DNA of 6,232 nucleotides from Bacillota bacterium (GCA_012841005.1 DUVO01000038.1:1-6232), one strand, 5' to 3'. Counted from the first letter of the stretch, positions 1-5,933 are shown. Numbers and translations are program-made. The notes: generated by a model not told the origin, from the letters alone.

Positions 1-276
1 GAATTTTTCCGGGATGTGGCTGCCAACCTGATTGGTGAAGAGAATATAGTAACTATTAAAGAGCCAACAATGGTCGGCGAAGATATGGCTTATTACCTCC
101 AAGAAGTTCCCGGCACCTTTTTCTTCTTAGGTGAAGCGCCCCAAGGAGAAGCCTATCCCCATCACCATCCCAAGTTTGATGTCGACGAAGGAGTGTTGTG
201 GAAGGGCAGTGCCCTTTTTGCTGCAGCTGCTTTGAAGTGGCTGAAAGATAATGCTTTAATACCGTATCGTATGTAG
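1..276 (+). CDS. M20-family metal-dependent amidohydrolase (hippurate hydrolase / N-acyl-amino-acid amidohydrolase type), 3' end only
   Basis: Frame 1 is open from the first base to TAG at 274-276 and gives the last 91 residues; the true start lies outside the window. The motif GEDMAYYLQEVPGTFFFLG and the closing HHHPKFDVDE block are hallmarks of the M20D amidohydrolase C-terminus, where a late His helps bind the two-metal centre. It ends in an Ala-rich helix, as these enzymes usually do. Family members are cytoplasmic and cleave N-acyl groups from amino acids or related amides; the substrate cannot be told from this fragment. A strong intrinsic terminator follows 23 bases later, so it belongs to a separate transcription unit from the genes downstream. 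Confidence 0.87.
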   Translation, partial: EFFRDVAANLIGEENIVTIKEPTMVGEDMAYYLQEVPGTFFFLGEAPQGEAYPHHHPKFDVDEGVLWKGSALFAAAALKWLKDNALIPYRM

Positions 277-299
277 GTTGGAGATTCACCAATGGGGAT

Positions 300-355
300 A
301 AGGAGCTCCTTGTCACGGTGCCCGTGGCACCTTCCGGAGGGCTCCTTGCCTTTTT
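300..355 (+). terminator. Rho-independent terminator of the amidohydrolase gene
   Basis: The outer stem AAGGAGC (300-306) pairs with GCTCCTT (341-347). A second perfect hairpin sits inside it, GGTGCC (317-322) with GGCACC (326-331) around a three-base loop. A run of five T follows at 351-355. Its place just after the amidohydrolase stop and before a promoter-like AT-rich stretch fits a unit boundary. Confidence 0.78.
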
Positions 356-362
356 AGGGTAC

Positions 363-391
363 TTGCATGTCGATTATTTGTAAGGTAGAAT
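363..391 (+). promoter_or_regulatory. Probable sigma-A promoter of the riboswitch-controlled gene cluster
   Basis: TTGCAT (363-368) and TAGAAT (386-391) are separated by 17 bases, close to the TTGACA-17-TATAAT consensus. They lie in the only strongly AT-rich patch of the window (about 361-420), between a terminator and a structured leader. A start near base 398 would place the whole riboswitch in the transcript. A second -10-like CATAAT at 412-417 is less well supported because it has no good -35. Confidence 0.6.
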
Positions 392-420
392 AAAATTAAA
401 GGAAATAATTACATAATTAG

Positions 421-521
421 ATCTCCGATCCTGCTCACCCTAAAGGCAAAAAAGCCCAGGGGTGCAGGACGATAGGGCGCATTGGAAACGGTGCTGCCTC
501 CCGGTGATTTGGAAAGGAGAT
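421..521 (+). promoter_or_regulatory. Moco riboswitch aptamer (molybdenum cofactor RNA motif), copy A
   Basis: The segment resembles the Moco RNA motif known upstream of moaA, as I remember it: CTCCGA at the 5' side, then a GGAAACGG loop, then GCCTCCC and TGGAAAGG. The closing stem pairs ATCTCC (421-426) with GGAGAT (516-521). A second arm pairs CCTGC (430-434) and ACCC (437-440) with GGGT (460-463) and GCAGG (464-468), and holds TAAA and a GGC/GCC tip. A third arm, 476-483 with 490-498, has the GGAAAC loop. The leader at 5968-6062 has the same order of helices with different bases, including a compensatory T-A to G-C change in the closing stem. Moco RNAs sense molybdenum or tungsten cofactor and control cofactor synthesis, metal transport or Mo-enzyme genes. 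The third arm suggests the standard Moco type rather than the shortened variant proposed for tungsten cofactor, but that is tentative. Confidence 0.83.
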
Positions 522-548
522 GGCGCTACCTGGCAGGTAACCGCACCC

Positions 549-579
549 AAACGTCTTCTCCTGAGACGTTTTTATTTTT
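549..579 (+). terminator. Riboswitch A terminator (expression platform)
   Basis: AAACGTCT (549-556) pairs with AGACGTTT (564-571) around a seven-base loop, followed by a T-rich tract to 579. It sits 27 bases after the aptamer and 113 bases before the first structural gene, so it must be read through for expression. Aptamer strand 515-520 (AGGAGA) can pair with 557-562 (TCTCCT). After a T-T mismatch, 522-525 (GGCG) can pair with 552-555 (CGTC, one wobble). This antiterminator would consume both the closing stem and the terminator's 5' arm. A small hairpin, TACCT/AGGTA (527-539), lies between. Confidence 0.83.
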
Positions 580-692
580 GCCCGGTGGGAAGGCAATGGT
601 TTTCGTTGCCGGGGAGAGAAGGGCGGTTTCTTCCACCGCGTGGGTGCATATAGTAACCGGTAGCTATCAGTCCTGAAAGGGGTGTTGGAGCC
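580..692 (+). other. 5' leader between riboswitch terminator and first gene, with Shine-Dalgarno
   Basis: I see no gene here. A hairpin is possible at 581-613, with CCC...GGCAA pairing to TTGCC...GGG. The ribosome binding site AAAGGGGTG (676-684) lies 8 bases before the ATG at 693 and supports that start; GGAG at 687-690 is too close to be the functional site. The rest shows no recognisable motif. Confidence 0.5.
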
Positions 693-1775
693 ATGGCGGT
701 CAATAGGAAGGAGCATTTCGGCCTGTACATCCTGCTCCTCCTGGGTGTTTTTTTCCTTGCCGGTCTGCTGCCGGCGCCTGCCTCGGCTGCGGGAGGTGAT
801 CTGGAAATAACGGGGCCGGGGTTGAAGGGCCCCGGGGTTGTCATTACCCGGGAGCAGTTTGAGGGCCGGGAGCCCTTGATTTTACCCGACGGGACAGAGG
901 TACAACAATATGATGAATGGTACAGCTCTATCAACACCTGGCCTAGTAAGCTCTGGTACCGGGGACAGGGGATCAAGCTGAGAGATCTTCTCCAGGCCGC
1001 CGGGGGCCTCAGGGAGGAAGCCACCCTTATCCGGTTCAGCTCCTCCGACGGTTTCCGGGTGACTTTCACGGTTAAGGAACTGCTGGTGGAACCGGCCTAT
1101 CGTTTTCCCAATTTTATGGATACAGGTTTATCCGGCCATCTTCCCGGTGACCCCAGTGGGGCGGTGCCTGTAGAACCCATCATTGCCCACCGGAGTTTTT
1201 CCGCCCATACAAAGGAAGAGATCAGGGATGCAGGGAGATTCAGCAGCGCCGATGCCTACCACCTCCTTTTCGGCCAGCGGGCGGTATCCCACCAAAACAA
1301 TGCCCGCTTTGCCAAATATGTGACAAAGATCGAAGTCCTGACCGATGAGGTGGAAAGGTGGGAACCGCCCAGGGCCGTACCGCCACCGGGGGAAGTGCCG
1401 GCGGGAACCCTGGTGCGGCTGTACGCACCCCTGGGTGATGAAGACAAGGTCCACTATACCCTGGACGGCAGTGAGCCGACCATAGAGAGCCCCATGTACA
1501 ACCTGGTTGCCAGCCGCTGGTGGTCGTCCCGGGGCGAGGAGGGGGTAGAGGCTGTTAACCGGCCCATTGAAATCAGGGAAGATACCACCATTAAAGCCGT
1601 TACCATTGGACCCGGGAAAGGAGACAGCGATATTATTACCTTCAGCTACAGGGTAAAGGCTGAGGTGGAGGCCGGACCGGAAGCTGGCGGGGATAAGGGG
1701 ATGGACAAGCCTGCTCACCTTTGGCTTATGCCTGTGGTGTCCCTTTACCTGCTCCTCGGGTGCTGCGGTTTTTGA
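693..1775 (+). CDS. Secreted, C-terminally anchored sulfite-oxidase-fold protein with chitobiase-like domain (paralog 1)
   Basis: A 360-residue protein not matched to any named gene. Residues 1-32 form a signal peptide (basic start, Leu/Phe core, APASAA cleavage region). Residues about 36-217 resemble the oxidoreductase molybdopterin-binding (sulfite oxidase) domain: LEITGPG start, the YSSINTWPSKLW block, GIKLRDLL, SSDGFRVTFTVKEL, and a GQRAV...KIEVL end. By eye, Ser78 aligns with the Cys that ligates Mo in MsrP/sulfite oxidase. Residues about 230-322 resemble the chitobiase/hexosaminidase C-terminal domain (HYTLDGSEPTIESPMYN), here with a conserved ASRWW segment. A hydrophobic stretch at 343-360 ends the protein and may anchor it. 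It is the most divergent of the three paralogs. It is the first gene after riboswitch A, and the next gene starts 14 bases after its stop. It may bind cofactor or metal outside the membrane; catalysis looks unlikely. Confidence 0.85.
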   Translation: MAVNRKEHFGLYILLLLGVFFLAGLLPAPASAAGGDLEITGPGLKGPGVVITREQFEGREPLILPDGTEVQQYDEWYSSINTWPSKLWYRGQGIKLRDLLQAAGGLREEATLIRFSSSDGFRVTFTVKELLVEPAYRFPNFMDTGLSGHLPGDPSGAVPVEPIIAHRSFSAHTKEEIRDAGRFSSADAYHLLFGQRAVSHQNNARFAKYVTKIEVLTDEVERWEPPRAVPPPGEVPAGTLVRLYAPLGDEDKVHYTLDGSEPTIESPMYNLVASRWWSSRGEEGVEAVNRPIEIREDTTIKAVTIGPGKGDSDIITFSYRVKAEVEAGPEAGGDKGMDKPAHLWLMPVVSLYLLLGCCGF

Positions 1776-1789
1776 TGGGAGCGGTAAAC

Positions 1790-3436
1790 ATGGATCTGTC
1801 CCTGGGAAAGGCCCGAGAAAATAAATATCGTCTCCTGCCGGTGGGGCCCGTTCCCTTGCTCTTTTTCCTAGTCCTTTCTTTGTTCCTGTCTCTTCCGGCC
1901 GTTGCTTCTGGAACAGTTCTGGAGATTACCGGGGACGGGGTGTCGGCACCGGTGGCATGGACCCTGGCCGAGCTGGAGGCCATGGAGCAGTACCAGCATG
2001 TTTACAGCGGCATTAACACCTATCCCACCAAGCAGTGGTACATAGCCCGGGGGGTTAAACTGCGGGACCTGCTGGCCCTGGCGGGGCTCAAGGAAGAAGC
2101 AACCCTGATCCGCTTTTATTCCCGGGACGGCTATGATGTGACCTTCACAGTGCAGGAAATCCTGGAGGATAAACGCTATTACTTCCCCGGCCTGAAGGAA
2201 AACCACCCCAGCGACGGGAGTATTCCCGGTTCGCCGGCGGGGGCGGTGGAAGTGGAGCCCATTGTGGCCCTGGCCAGTGCCGAGGGGAGCGCCGATCCCG
2301 GGGCCATGAACGATAAAGATATCCCCCTCCTGGTTCTGGGCCAGCGGGCGGTGACGGAGCAGACCAGTACCCTGTTTGTAAAGAATCTGAGTAAGATTGA
2401 AGTCTTGACGGCTGAACTCGACAAGTGGGATGAACCCAGGATCAATGTTCCGGCCGGCTCAGTCCTGCCCCCGGGGACAGGGCTGGTTTTGGAGAATAAA
2501 ACCTCCGACGTGGACAAGATCCATTACACTACCGACGGCAGCACCCCCACGGTCAACAGCCCCATCTTCAACTGGAGCGCCAGCCGCTGGTGGCCCCTGC
2601 GGGGGGATCTGGATCAGGTTAATGCCCCCATCGTGATCACGGAAGATATGATCCAGAAGGGCGAGGACGGCCGGGAATACATTGTCATCAAGGCCAGGAC
2701 CATCGGTCCCGGCAAGGAGGACAGCGATGTCGTTACCTTTATCTTTACCCTGGATCCCGAGGCCCCGGATCCAACCCGGGAACCGGGGGGACCGGTAACG
2801 GGCCTGTCCCTGGACCGGAGCCGCCTCGACCTGCCTGTGGGCGGTTCCTTCCAGCTGGAGGCCTTGGTGGAGCCCTATAATGCCCCGGATACGAGGGTTA
2901 CCTGGCATTCCGGCGACACCAGGGTGGCCACGGTGGATAACCGGGGCCTGGTTACAGTGGTCGGCCCCGGCACGGCTGTCATCACCGCGGAAACGGCCGA
3001 GGGCAATTTCACGGCCAGCTGTGTGATCAATGGGCCCGGGGAAGAAGGGGAGGACGAGACCGCTCCTTTAGAGGAGATACCTGAGGAGACGGCGGATGAG
3101 GTTCCGGAAACCGAGCTTGAGGCCGGGGAGGCGGATAATGCTTTAGCTGAGGAGGTGGGAGAACCAGAAGAGGAGGAGACTGCAGATCCTGCTGTCCCAG
3201 AGGGCAGGGGGCAGTACCTGGCCGAGAAGAAAGACCTGGCAGCTCCTTCCCCGGAGGGAGGAGGAGAAGGGCAGGGAACTCCTGCCCAGGTGCAGGTCTT
3301 CGAGCTGTTTCTGGCCGAGCCCCTGTCCCTGCCGGTGGAGAGAAGGGAGCTTGAACTGCCGACAGCAATAATTTTCTTCTTATTCCTGCTTTCTGGTGCC
3401 GCCAAAAGGTACCTAGAATATGCAAAGGAGTTATAA
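1790..3436 (+). CDS. Secreted sulfite-oxidase-fold / chitobiase-like / Big_2 protein with acidic linker and C-terminal membrane anchor (paralog 2)
   Basis: A 548-residue protein. I chose ATG 1790 because GGGAG (1777-1781) lies 8 bases upstream; ATG 1775 and TTG 1721 are in frame but have poor sites and would overlap the previous gene. The signal peptide spans about 1-40 (hydrophobic 19-38). Residues about 43-207 form the sulfite-oxidase-like domain with YSGINTYPTKQW, GVKLRDLL, SRDGYDVTFTVQEI and GQRAVTEQT; Ser73 stands where the Mo-ligating Cys is expected. Residues about 218-321 are chitobiase-C-like (HYTTDGSTPTVNSP, then SASRWW). Residues 336-413 are a Big_2 immunoglobulin-like domain (VTGLSLDRSRLDLPVGG start, GPGTAVITA end). 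Residues about 416-520 are a strongly acidic Glu/Pro-rich linker. Residues 523-538 are a hydrophobic anchor followed by a basic tail. The ExbB-like gene starts 4 bases downstream. A membrane-tethered, extended periplasmic or surface arm is the simplest reading; a TonB-like role is inference. Confidence 0.86.
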   Translation: MDLSLGKARENKYRLLPVGPVPLLFFLVLSLFLSLPAVASGTVLEITGDGVSAPVAWTLAELEAMEQYQHVYSGINTYPTKQWYIARGVKLRDLLALAGLKEEATLIRFYSRDGYDVTFTVQEILEDKRYYFPGLKENHPSDGSIPGSPAGAVEVEPIVALASAEGSADPGAMNDKDIPLLVLGQRAVTEQTSTLFVKNLSKIEVLTAELDKWDEPRINVPAGSVLPPGTGLVLENKTSDVDKIHYTTDGSTPTVNSPIFNWSASRWWPLRGDLDQVNAPIVITEDMIQKGEDGREYIVIKARTIGPGKEDSDVVTFIFTLDPEAPDPTREPGGPVTGLSLDRSRLDLPVGGSFQLEALVEPYNAPDTRVTWHSGDTRVATVDNRGLVTVVGPGTAVITAETAEGNFTASCVINGPGEEGEDETAPLEEIPEETADEVPETELEAGEADNALAEEVGEPEEEETADPAVPEGRGQYLAEKKDLAAPSPEGGGEGQGTPAQVQVFELFLAEPLSLPVERRELELPTAIIFFLFLLSGAAKRYLEYAKEL

Positions 3437-3440
3437 TTAA

Positions 3441-4118
3441 ATGACACTTTTGACACCCTTGAAGGATGTACTCCATGTCATTGCTTCCGCCCTGCTGATA
3501 CCTACTATTGTCATCCTCCTCCTGCTCCTCGCTGCAGCAGCGGTGGAGCTGGGGGGCTTACTGGTGGAGATCCTGATGGAAAGGCGCCGGGTGAGGGTAG
3601 ATGTGGCGGGACTGCTGGCTGCCTTTCAGGGGCAGGGGACCGGGACCATCCGGGAGGAGATTGGCCGGAGTCTCCTTCCCCGCCGCCAGAAGAAGGCCCT
3701 GGCCGAACTGGTGGACAACAGCCACCTGCCGGCCCCTTCCCTGCGGGCCCTGGCCCGCCGTCTCCTGGACCGGGAGGAGCGCCACTATGCCCGGATAACC
3801 GACAGGACAGACCTGGTGGCCCGCCTGGCGCCCATGTTCGGCTTGATGGGGACCTTGATACCCCTGGGGCCGGGTTTAATTGGCCTGGGCCAGGGAAACA
3901 CCAAGGCCCTGGCCGATTCCCTTCTCATCGCCTTTGATACCACCGTGGCCGGCCTGGCCGCCGCCGGGGTTGCCTATGCCATTTCCCGGCTGCGCAAAAG
4001 ATGGTATGAAGACTATTTAAGTGCCCTGGAAGCCCTGCTGGTGGGCCTACTGGAGGTGTTTGCCCGTGGACGGGGGATTGAGGAAGAGGAGAAGCAGCCC
4101 CTTCAAATTGGTAGATGA
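3441..4118 (+). CDS. MotA/TolQ/ExbB-family proton channel protein
   Basis: A 225-residue membrane protein. A long hydrophobic segment at about 12-45 comes first, then a basic, charged cytoplasmic region (about 47-128). Two more hydrophobic segments at about 130-150 and 160-182 follow. The block LAPMFGLMGTLIPLG and the following ALADSLLIAFDTTVAGLAAAGVAY match the two signature helices of ExbB/TolQ/MotA proteins, which line the proton path and conduct together with an ExbD/TolR/MotB partner. The start ATG follows AAGGAG (3425-3430) by 10 bases and the previous stop by 4, so translation is probably coupled. Its 3' end overlaps the DUF2149 gene by 53 bases. The family couples proton or ion flow to mechanical work on a partner in the envelope; the partner here is presumably one of the anchored neighbours. 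The substrate is unknown. Confidence 0.85.
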   Translation: MTLLTPLKDVLHVIASALLIPTIVILLLLLAAAAVELGGLLVEILMERRRVRVDVAGLLAAFQGQGTGTIREEIGRSLLPRRQKKALAELVDNSHLPAPSLRALARRLLDREERHYARITDRTDLVARLAPMFGLMGTLIPLGPGLIGLGQGNTKALADSLLIAFDTTVAGLAAAGVAYAISRLRKRWYEDYLSALEALLVGLLEVFARGRGIEEEEKQPLQIGR

Positions 4119-4392
4119 TGTCAACCCCCTGGAGGGTGTAGTCAATATCGTCGATGCCATGCTGGTCTTTGCCTGCGGCCTGCTGCTGGCCCTGGCCCTC
4201 TACTGGAATATCGACCTGGGTCCGGTGGGGGAGATCATTGATGTAACCCGGGGCCGGGAAGTGACAGAGGTCCCGGAGCTCCGGGACGATCTGGTCGAAA
4301 CCAAGGATCAGGGTAAACTCTACGAACGGGTGGGCACCGTTTACAAGGACCCGGAGACAGGGCAGCTCTTTCTGTTGACAGGTGACAATTGA
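4066..4392 (+). CDS. DUF2149 family, ExbD-like single-span membrane protein
   Basis: A 108-residue protein starting at GTG 4066, chosen because GGAGGTG (4052-4058) sits 7 bases upstream. Earlier in-frame codons back to 4021 only read the channel gene out of frame. The N-terminus is basic (LRKRRSS), then VDDVNPLEGVVNIVDAMLVF leads into one membrane helix (about 27-46). A charged extracytoplasmic tail of about 60 residues follows. The NIVDAMLVF segment lines up by eye with the ExbD/TolR motif, whose Asp in the first turns of the membrane helix carries protons; here that is Asp30. DUF2149 genes are, as I recall, found beside MotA/TolQ/ExbB genes, often in methanogens. With its neighbour it likely forms an ion-driven stator pair. 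The 53-base overlap suggests coupled translation and fixed stoichiometry. Confidence 0.78.
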   Translation: MDGGLRKRRSSPFKLVDDVNPLEGVVNIVDAMLVFACGLLLALALYWNIDLGPVGEIIDVTRGREVTEVPELRDDLVETKDQGKLYERVGTVYKDPETGQLFLLTGDN

Positions 4393-4396
4393 CAGT

Positions 4397-4420
4397 TTCA
4401 GGGGGGACTGTCCCCCTGAA
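4397..4420 (+). repeat. GGGGGACTGTCCCCC palindromic element, copy 1
   Basis: TTCAGGGGG (4397-4405) pairs perfectly with CCCCCTGAA (4412-4420) around a six-base loop. It starts four bases after the DUF2149 stop. No T-run follows, so it is not a clear terminator. The 16-base core (4402-4417) recurs exactly at 4485-4500. Confidence 0.7.
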
Positions 4421-4483
4421 TCTCGCAAACAGCAGGAGTATATGCTTTAGTTCATCATTCCGTGGGAAAGAAGACCTGCGCAA

Positions 4484-4500
4484 AGGGGGACTGTCCCCCT
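4484..4500 (+). repeat. GGGGGACTGTCCCCC palindromic element, copy 2
   Basis: AGGGGG (4484-4489) pairs with CCCCCT (4495-4500) around the loop ACTGT. The core is identical to copy 1, 83 bases away in the same orientation. Similar GGGGACTGTCCCC elements are, to my memory, dispersed in clostridial genomes, but the copy number in this genome cannot be seen here. Confidence 0.65.
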
Positions 4501-4555
4501 CGAAAGACCAGCTTTTCGGTGACCGATAAGCGGTCGGGGCGACCTGTGGTCGCCC
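4501..4555 (+). other. Cluster of three short hairpins in the spacer before paralog 3
   Basis: CGAAA (4501-4505) pairs with TTTCG (4514-4518). GACCG (4521-4525) pairs with CGGTC (4531-4535). GGGCGACC (4537-4544) pairs with GGTCGCCC (4548-4555) around a three-base loop. None has a T-run. With the two palindromes, nearly all of 4397-4555 is foldable RNA. It may stabilise or process the message between the stator genes and the last gene, or be decayed repeat sequence. No gene is visible in 4393-4589. Confidence 0.45.
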
Positions 4556-4589
4556 GCCGCGGTAGCAATTACTAAAGGGGGCTGGGATT

Positions 4590-5933
4590 TTGCTGGAGTT
4601 TGGAGATAGTATAAGGCGTATTCATCTGATCAAATCACCCTCCTGGCGATTTCTATATTGGGCCATTCTGCTGGCAATAGTTTTACAGCTGCTGGCTCCT
4701 GGTCCTGCCCGGGCTGCCTCCCATTCCCTGGAAATAACCGGGGAGGGGGTGGCTAACCCGGTCACCTTCACCCGGGCGGAGCTGGAGGAAATGGAGCAGC
4801 ACCAGTACACCTACAGCACCATCAATACCTGGCCGACAAAGAAGTGGCAGGTGGGCCGGGGGGTTAAATTGTGGGACCTCCTGGAAAGGGCGGGCATCAA
4901 GGAGGAGGCCACCTTCCTGAAATTTACCGCCGTGGACGGTTTCACCGTCACCCTGACAGCCAAAGAGCTCTTCCAGGACAAGCGCTACTGCTTCCCCCAT
5001 TTCCAGGAGGGCGGTGCCGACGATGATGGGCACATCCCGGGGAATCCGGCAGGGAAAGTGGAGGTAGAGCCCATTGTGGCCCTCCTCAGTGTGGAGGGAA
5101 GCGATAATCCCGAGTATATGAATGAGTTACACACCCTGCAGCTGATGCTGGGCCAACGGGCGGTAACGGAGCAGACGGGGAACCTCTTTGTCAAGTATCT
5201 CTGCAAAATCGAGGTTTTCACCGGCGAGCCGCCCGGCTGGGACCCGCCCCAGGCCAACCCGCCTGGTGGTACGGTTCCCAGGGGCAGCATGGTTACCCTG
5301 AGCAATTTGCACAGTGACGATGACAAGATCTACTACACCACCGACGGCAGCACTCCCACCATTGAGAGTCCCATGTACAACTGGATTGCCAGCCGCTGGT
5401 GGTCGGCCCGGGCTGATGTACTGGGCACCATAAACCGTCCCATTGGCCCCCTGGAAGAGGACACCGTTATCAAAGCTGTCACCATCGGGCCCGGCAGGCG
5501 GGACAGCGAGGTGGTAACCTTCCACTACCGGGTGGTAGGGGAAGAGCCGGCGGCGAAAACCATTATCCTCACCATTGGCAGGGAGGAGGCCCTTCTTGAT
5601 GGTGCCCCCTCTGCCCTTGAGGCCGCACCCTACATCAAGCCCGAGGCCGGGCGCACCCTGGTACCGGTGCGCTTCGTCAGTGAGGCCTTGAAAGCCCAGG
5701 TCGGCTGGGACCCGGATACGAAACAGGTAACCATCACCGCCGGGGAAAAGGAGGTTATCCTTACCATTGGTTCCAGCGAGGTTAGTATCAACGGGAGAGC
5801 CGAGACTATCGACTGCCCGCCGGAGATTGTACCACCGGGCCGCACCTTTGTCCCCATCCGCTTTGTCAGTGAGATCCTGGGGGCAGAGGTTGATTATAAC
5901 CCGGACACACGCCAGGTTATTATTACTAGCTAG
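4590..5933 (+). CDS. Secreted sulfite-oxidase-fold / chitobiase-like protein with copper-amine-oxidase-N-like repeats (paralog 3)
   Basis: A 447-residue protein from TTG 4590, with AAGGGGG (4575-4581) 8 bases upstream. A long basic start precedes a hydrophobic core (about 21-38) and a GPARAA cleavage region near residue 42. Residues about 47-211 carry the sulfite-oxidase-like domain (YSTINTWPTKKW, GVKLWDLL, DGFTVTLTAKEL, GQRAVTEQT); Ser76 replaces the expected Mo-ligating Cys. Residues about 222-316 are chitobiase-C-like (YYTTDGSTPTIESPMYN, then ASRWW). Residues 324-447 contain two copies of a copper-amine-oxidase-N-terminal-like repeat, each ending in VPVRFVSE or VPIRFVSE followed by a DPDTKQV or NPDTRQV strand; clostridial surface proteins often carry such modules, which probably bind the cell wall. 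Unlike its two paralogs it has no C-terminal membrane helix. Whether it is co-transcribed with the upstream genes is uncertain because of the hairpin-rich spacer. Confidence 0.85.
   Translation: MLEFGDSIRRIHLIKSPSWRFLYWAILLAIVLQLLAPGPARAASHSLEITGEGVANPVTFTRAELEEMEQHQYTYSTINTWPTKKWQVGRGVKLWDLLERAGIKEEATFLKFTAVDGFTVTLTAKELFQDKRYCFPHFQEGGADDDGHIPGNPAGKVEVEPIVALLSVEGSDNPEYMNELHTLQLMLGQRAVTEQTGNLFVKYLCKIEVFTGEPPGWDPPQANPPGGTVPRGSMVTLSNLHSDDDKIYYTTDGSTPTIESPMYNWIASRWWSARADVLGTINRPIGPLEEDTVIKAVTIGPGRRDSEVVTFHYRVVGEEPAAKTIILTIGREEALLDGAPSALEAAPYIKPEAGRTLVPVRFVSEALKAQVGWDPDTKQVTITAGEKEVILTIGSSEVSINGRAETIDCPPEIVPPGRTFVPIRFVSEILGAEVDYNPDTRQVIITS

Noticed and set aside
421..580. Cobalamin, c-di-GMP or fluoride riboswitch as identity of leader A
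   Set aside because: Their core motifs are absent, whereas the GCCTCCC/GGAAAGG blocks and helix order match the Moco RNA motif and recur in leader B.
572..1069. 165-codon minus-strand frame over the leader and first gene
   Set aside because: Basic, Arg/Pro/Ser-rich low-complexity translation antisense to a signal peptide and sulfite-oxidase-like domain; it also crosses a terminator T-tract.
1721..1789. Upstream TTG (1721) or ATG (1775) as the start of paralog 2
   Set aside because: Both lack a good SD, and the extra residues push the signal peptide far from the N-terminus; ATG 1790 has GGGAG at proper spacing.
2875..3456. Long open frame on the minus strand (193 codons), Ser/Pro-rich
   Set aside because: It mirrors the acidic Glu/Pro linker and Big_2 domain of the plus-strand gene, has no recognisable domain or RBS, and is explained by GC-rich codon bias.
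4397..4500. CRISPR array or intrinsic terminator at the two palindromes
   Set aside because: Only two 16-base units with an 83-base offset and no Cas genes rule out a CRISPR array; no T-run follows either hairpin, so termination is not supported.
693..5933. Secreted paralogs as active sulfite oxidases, heme proteins or chitinases
   Set aside because: The Mo-ligating Cys is missing in all three, there is no CXXCH heme motif, and the chitobiase-like part is only the non-catalytic C-terminal module.
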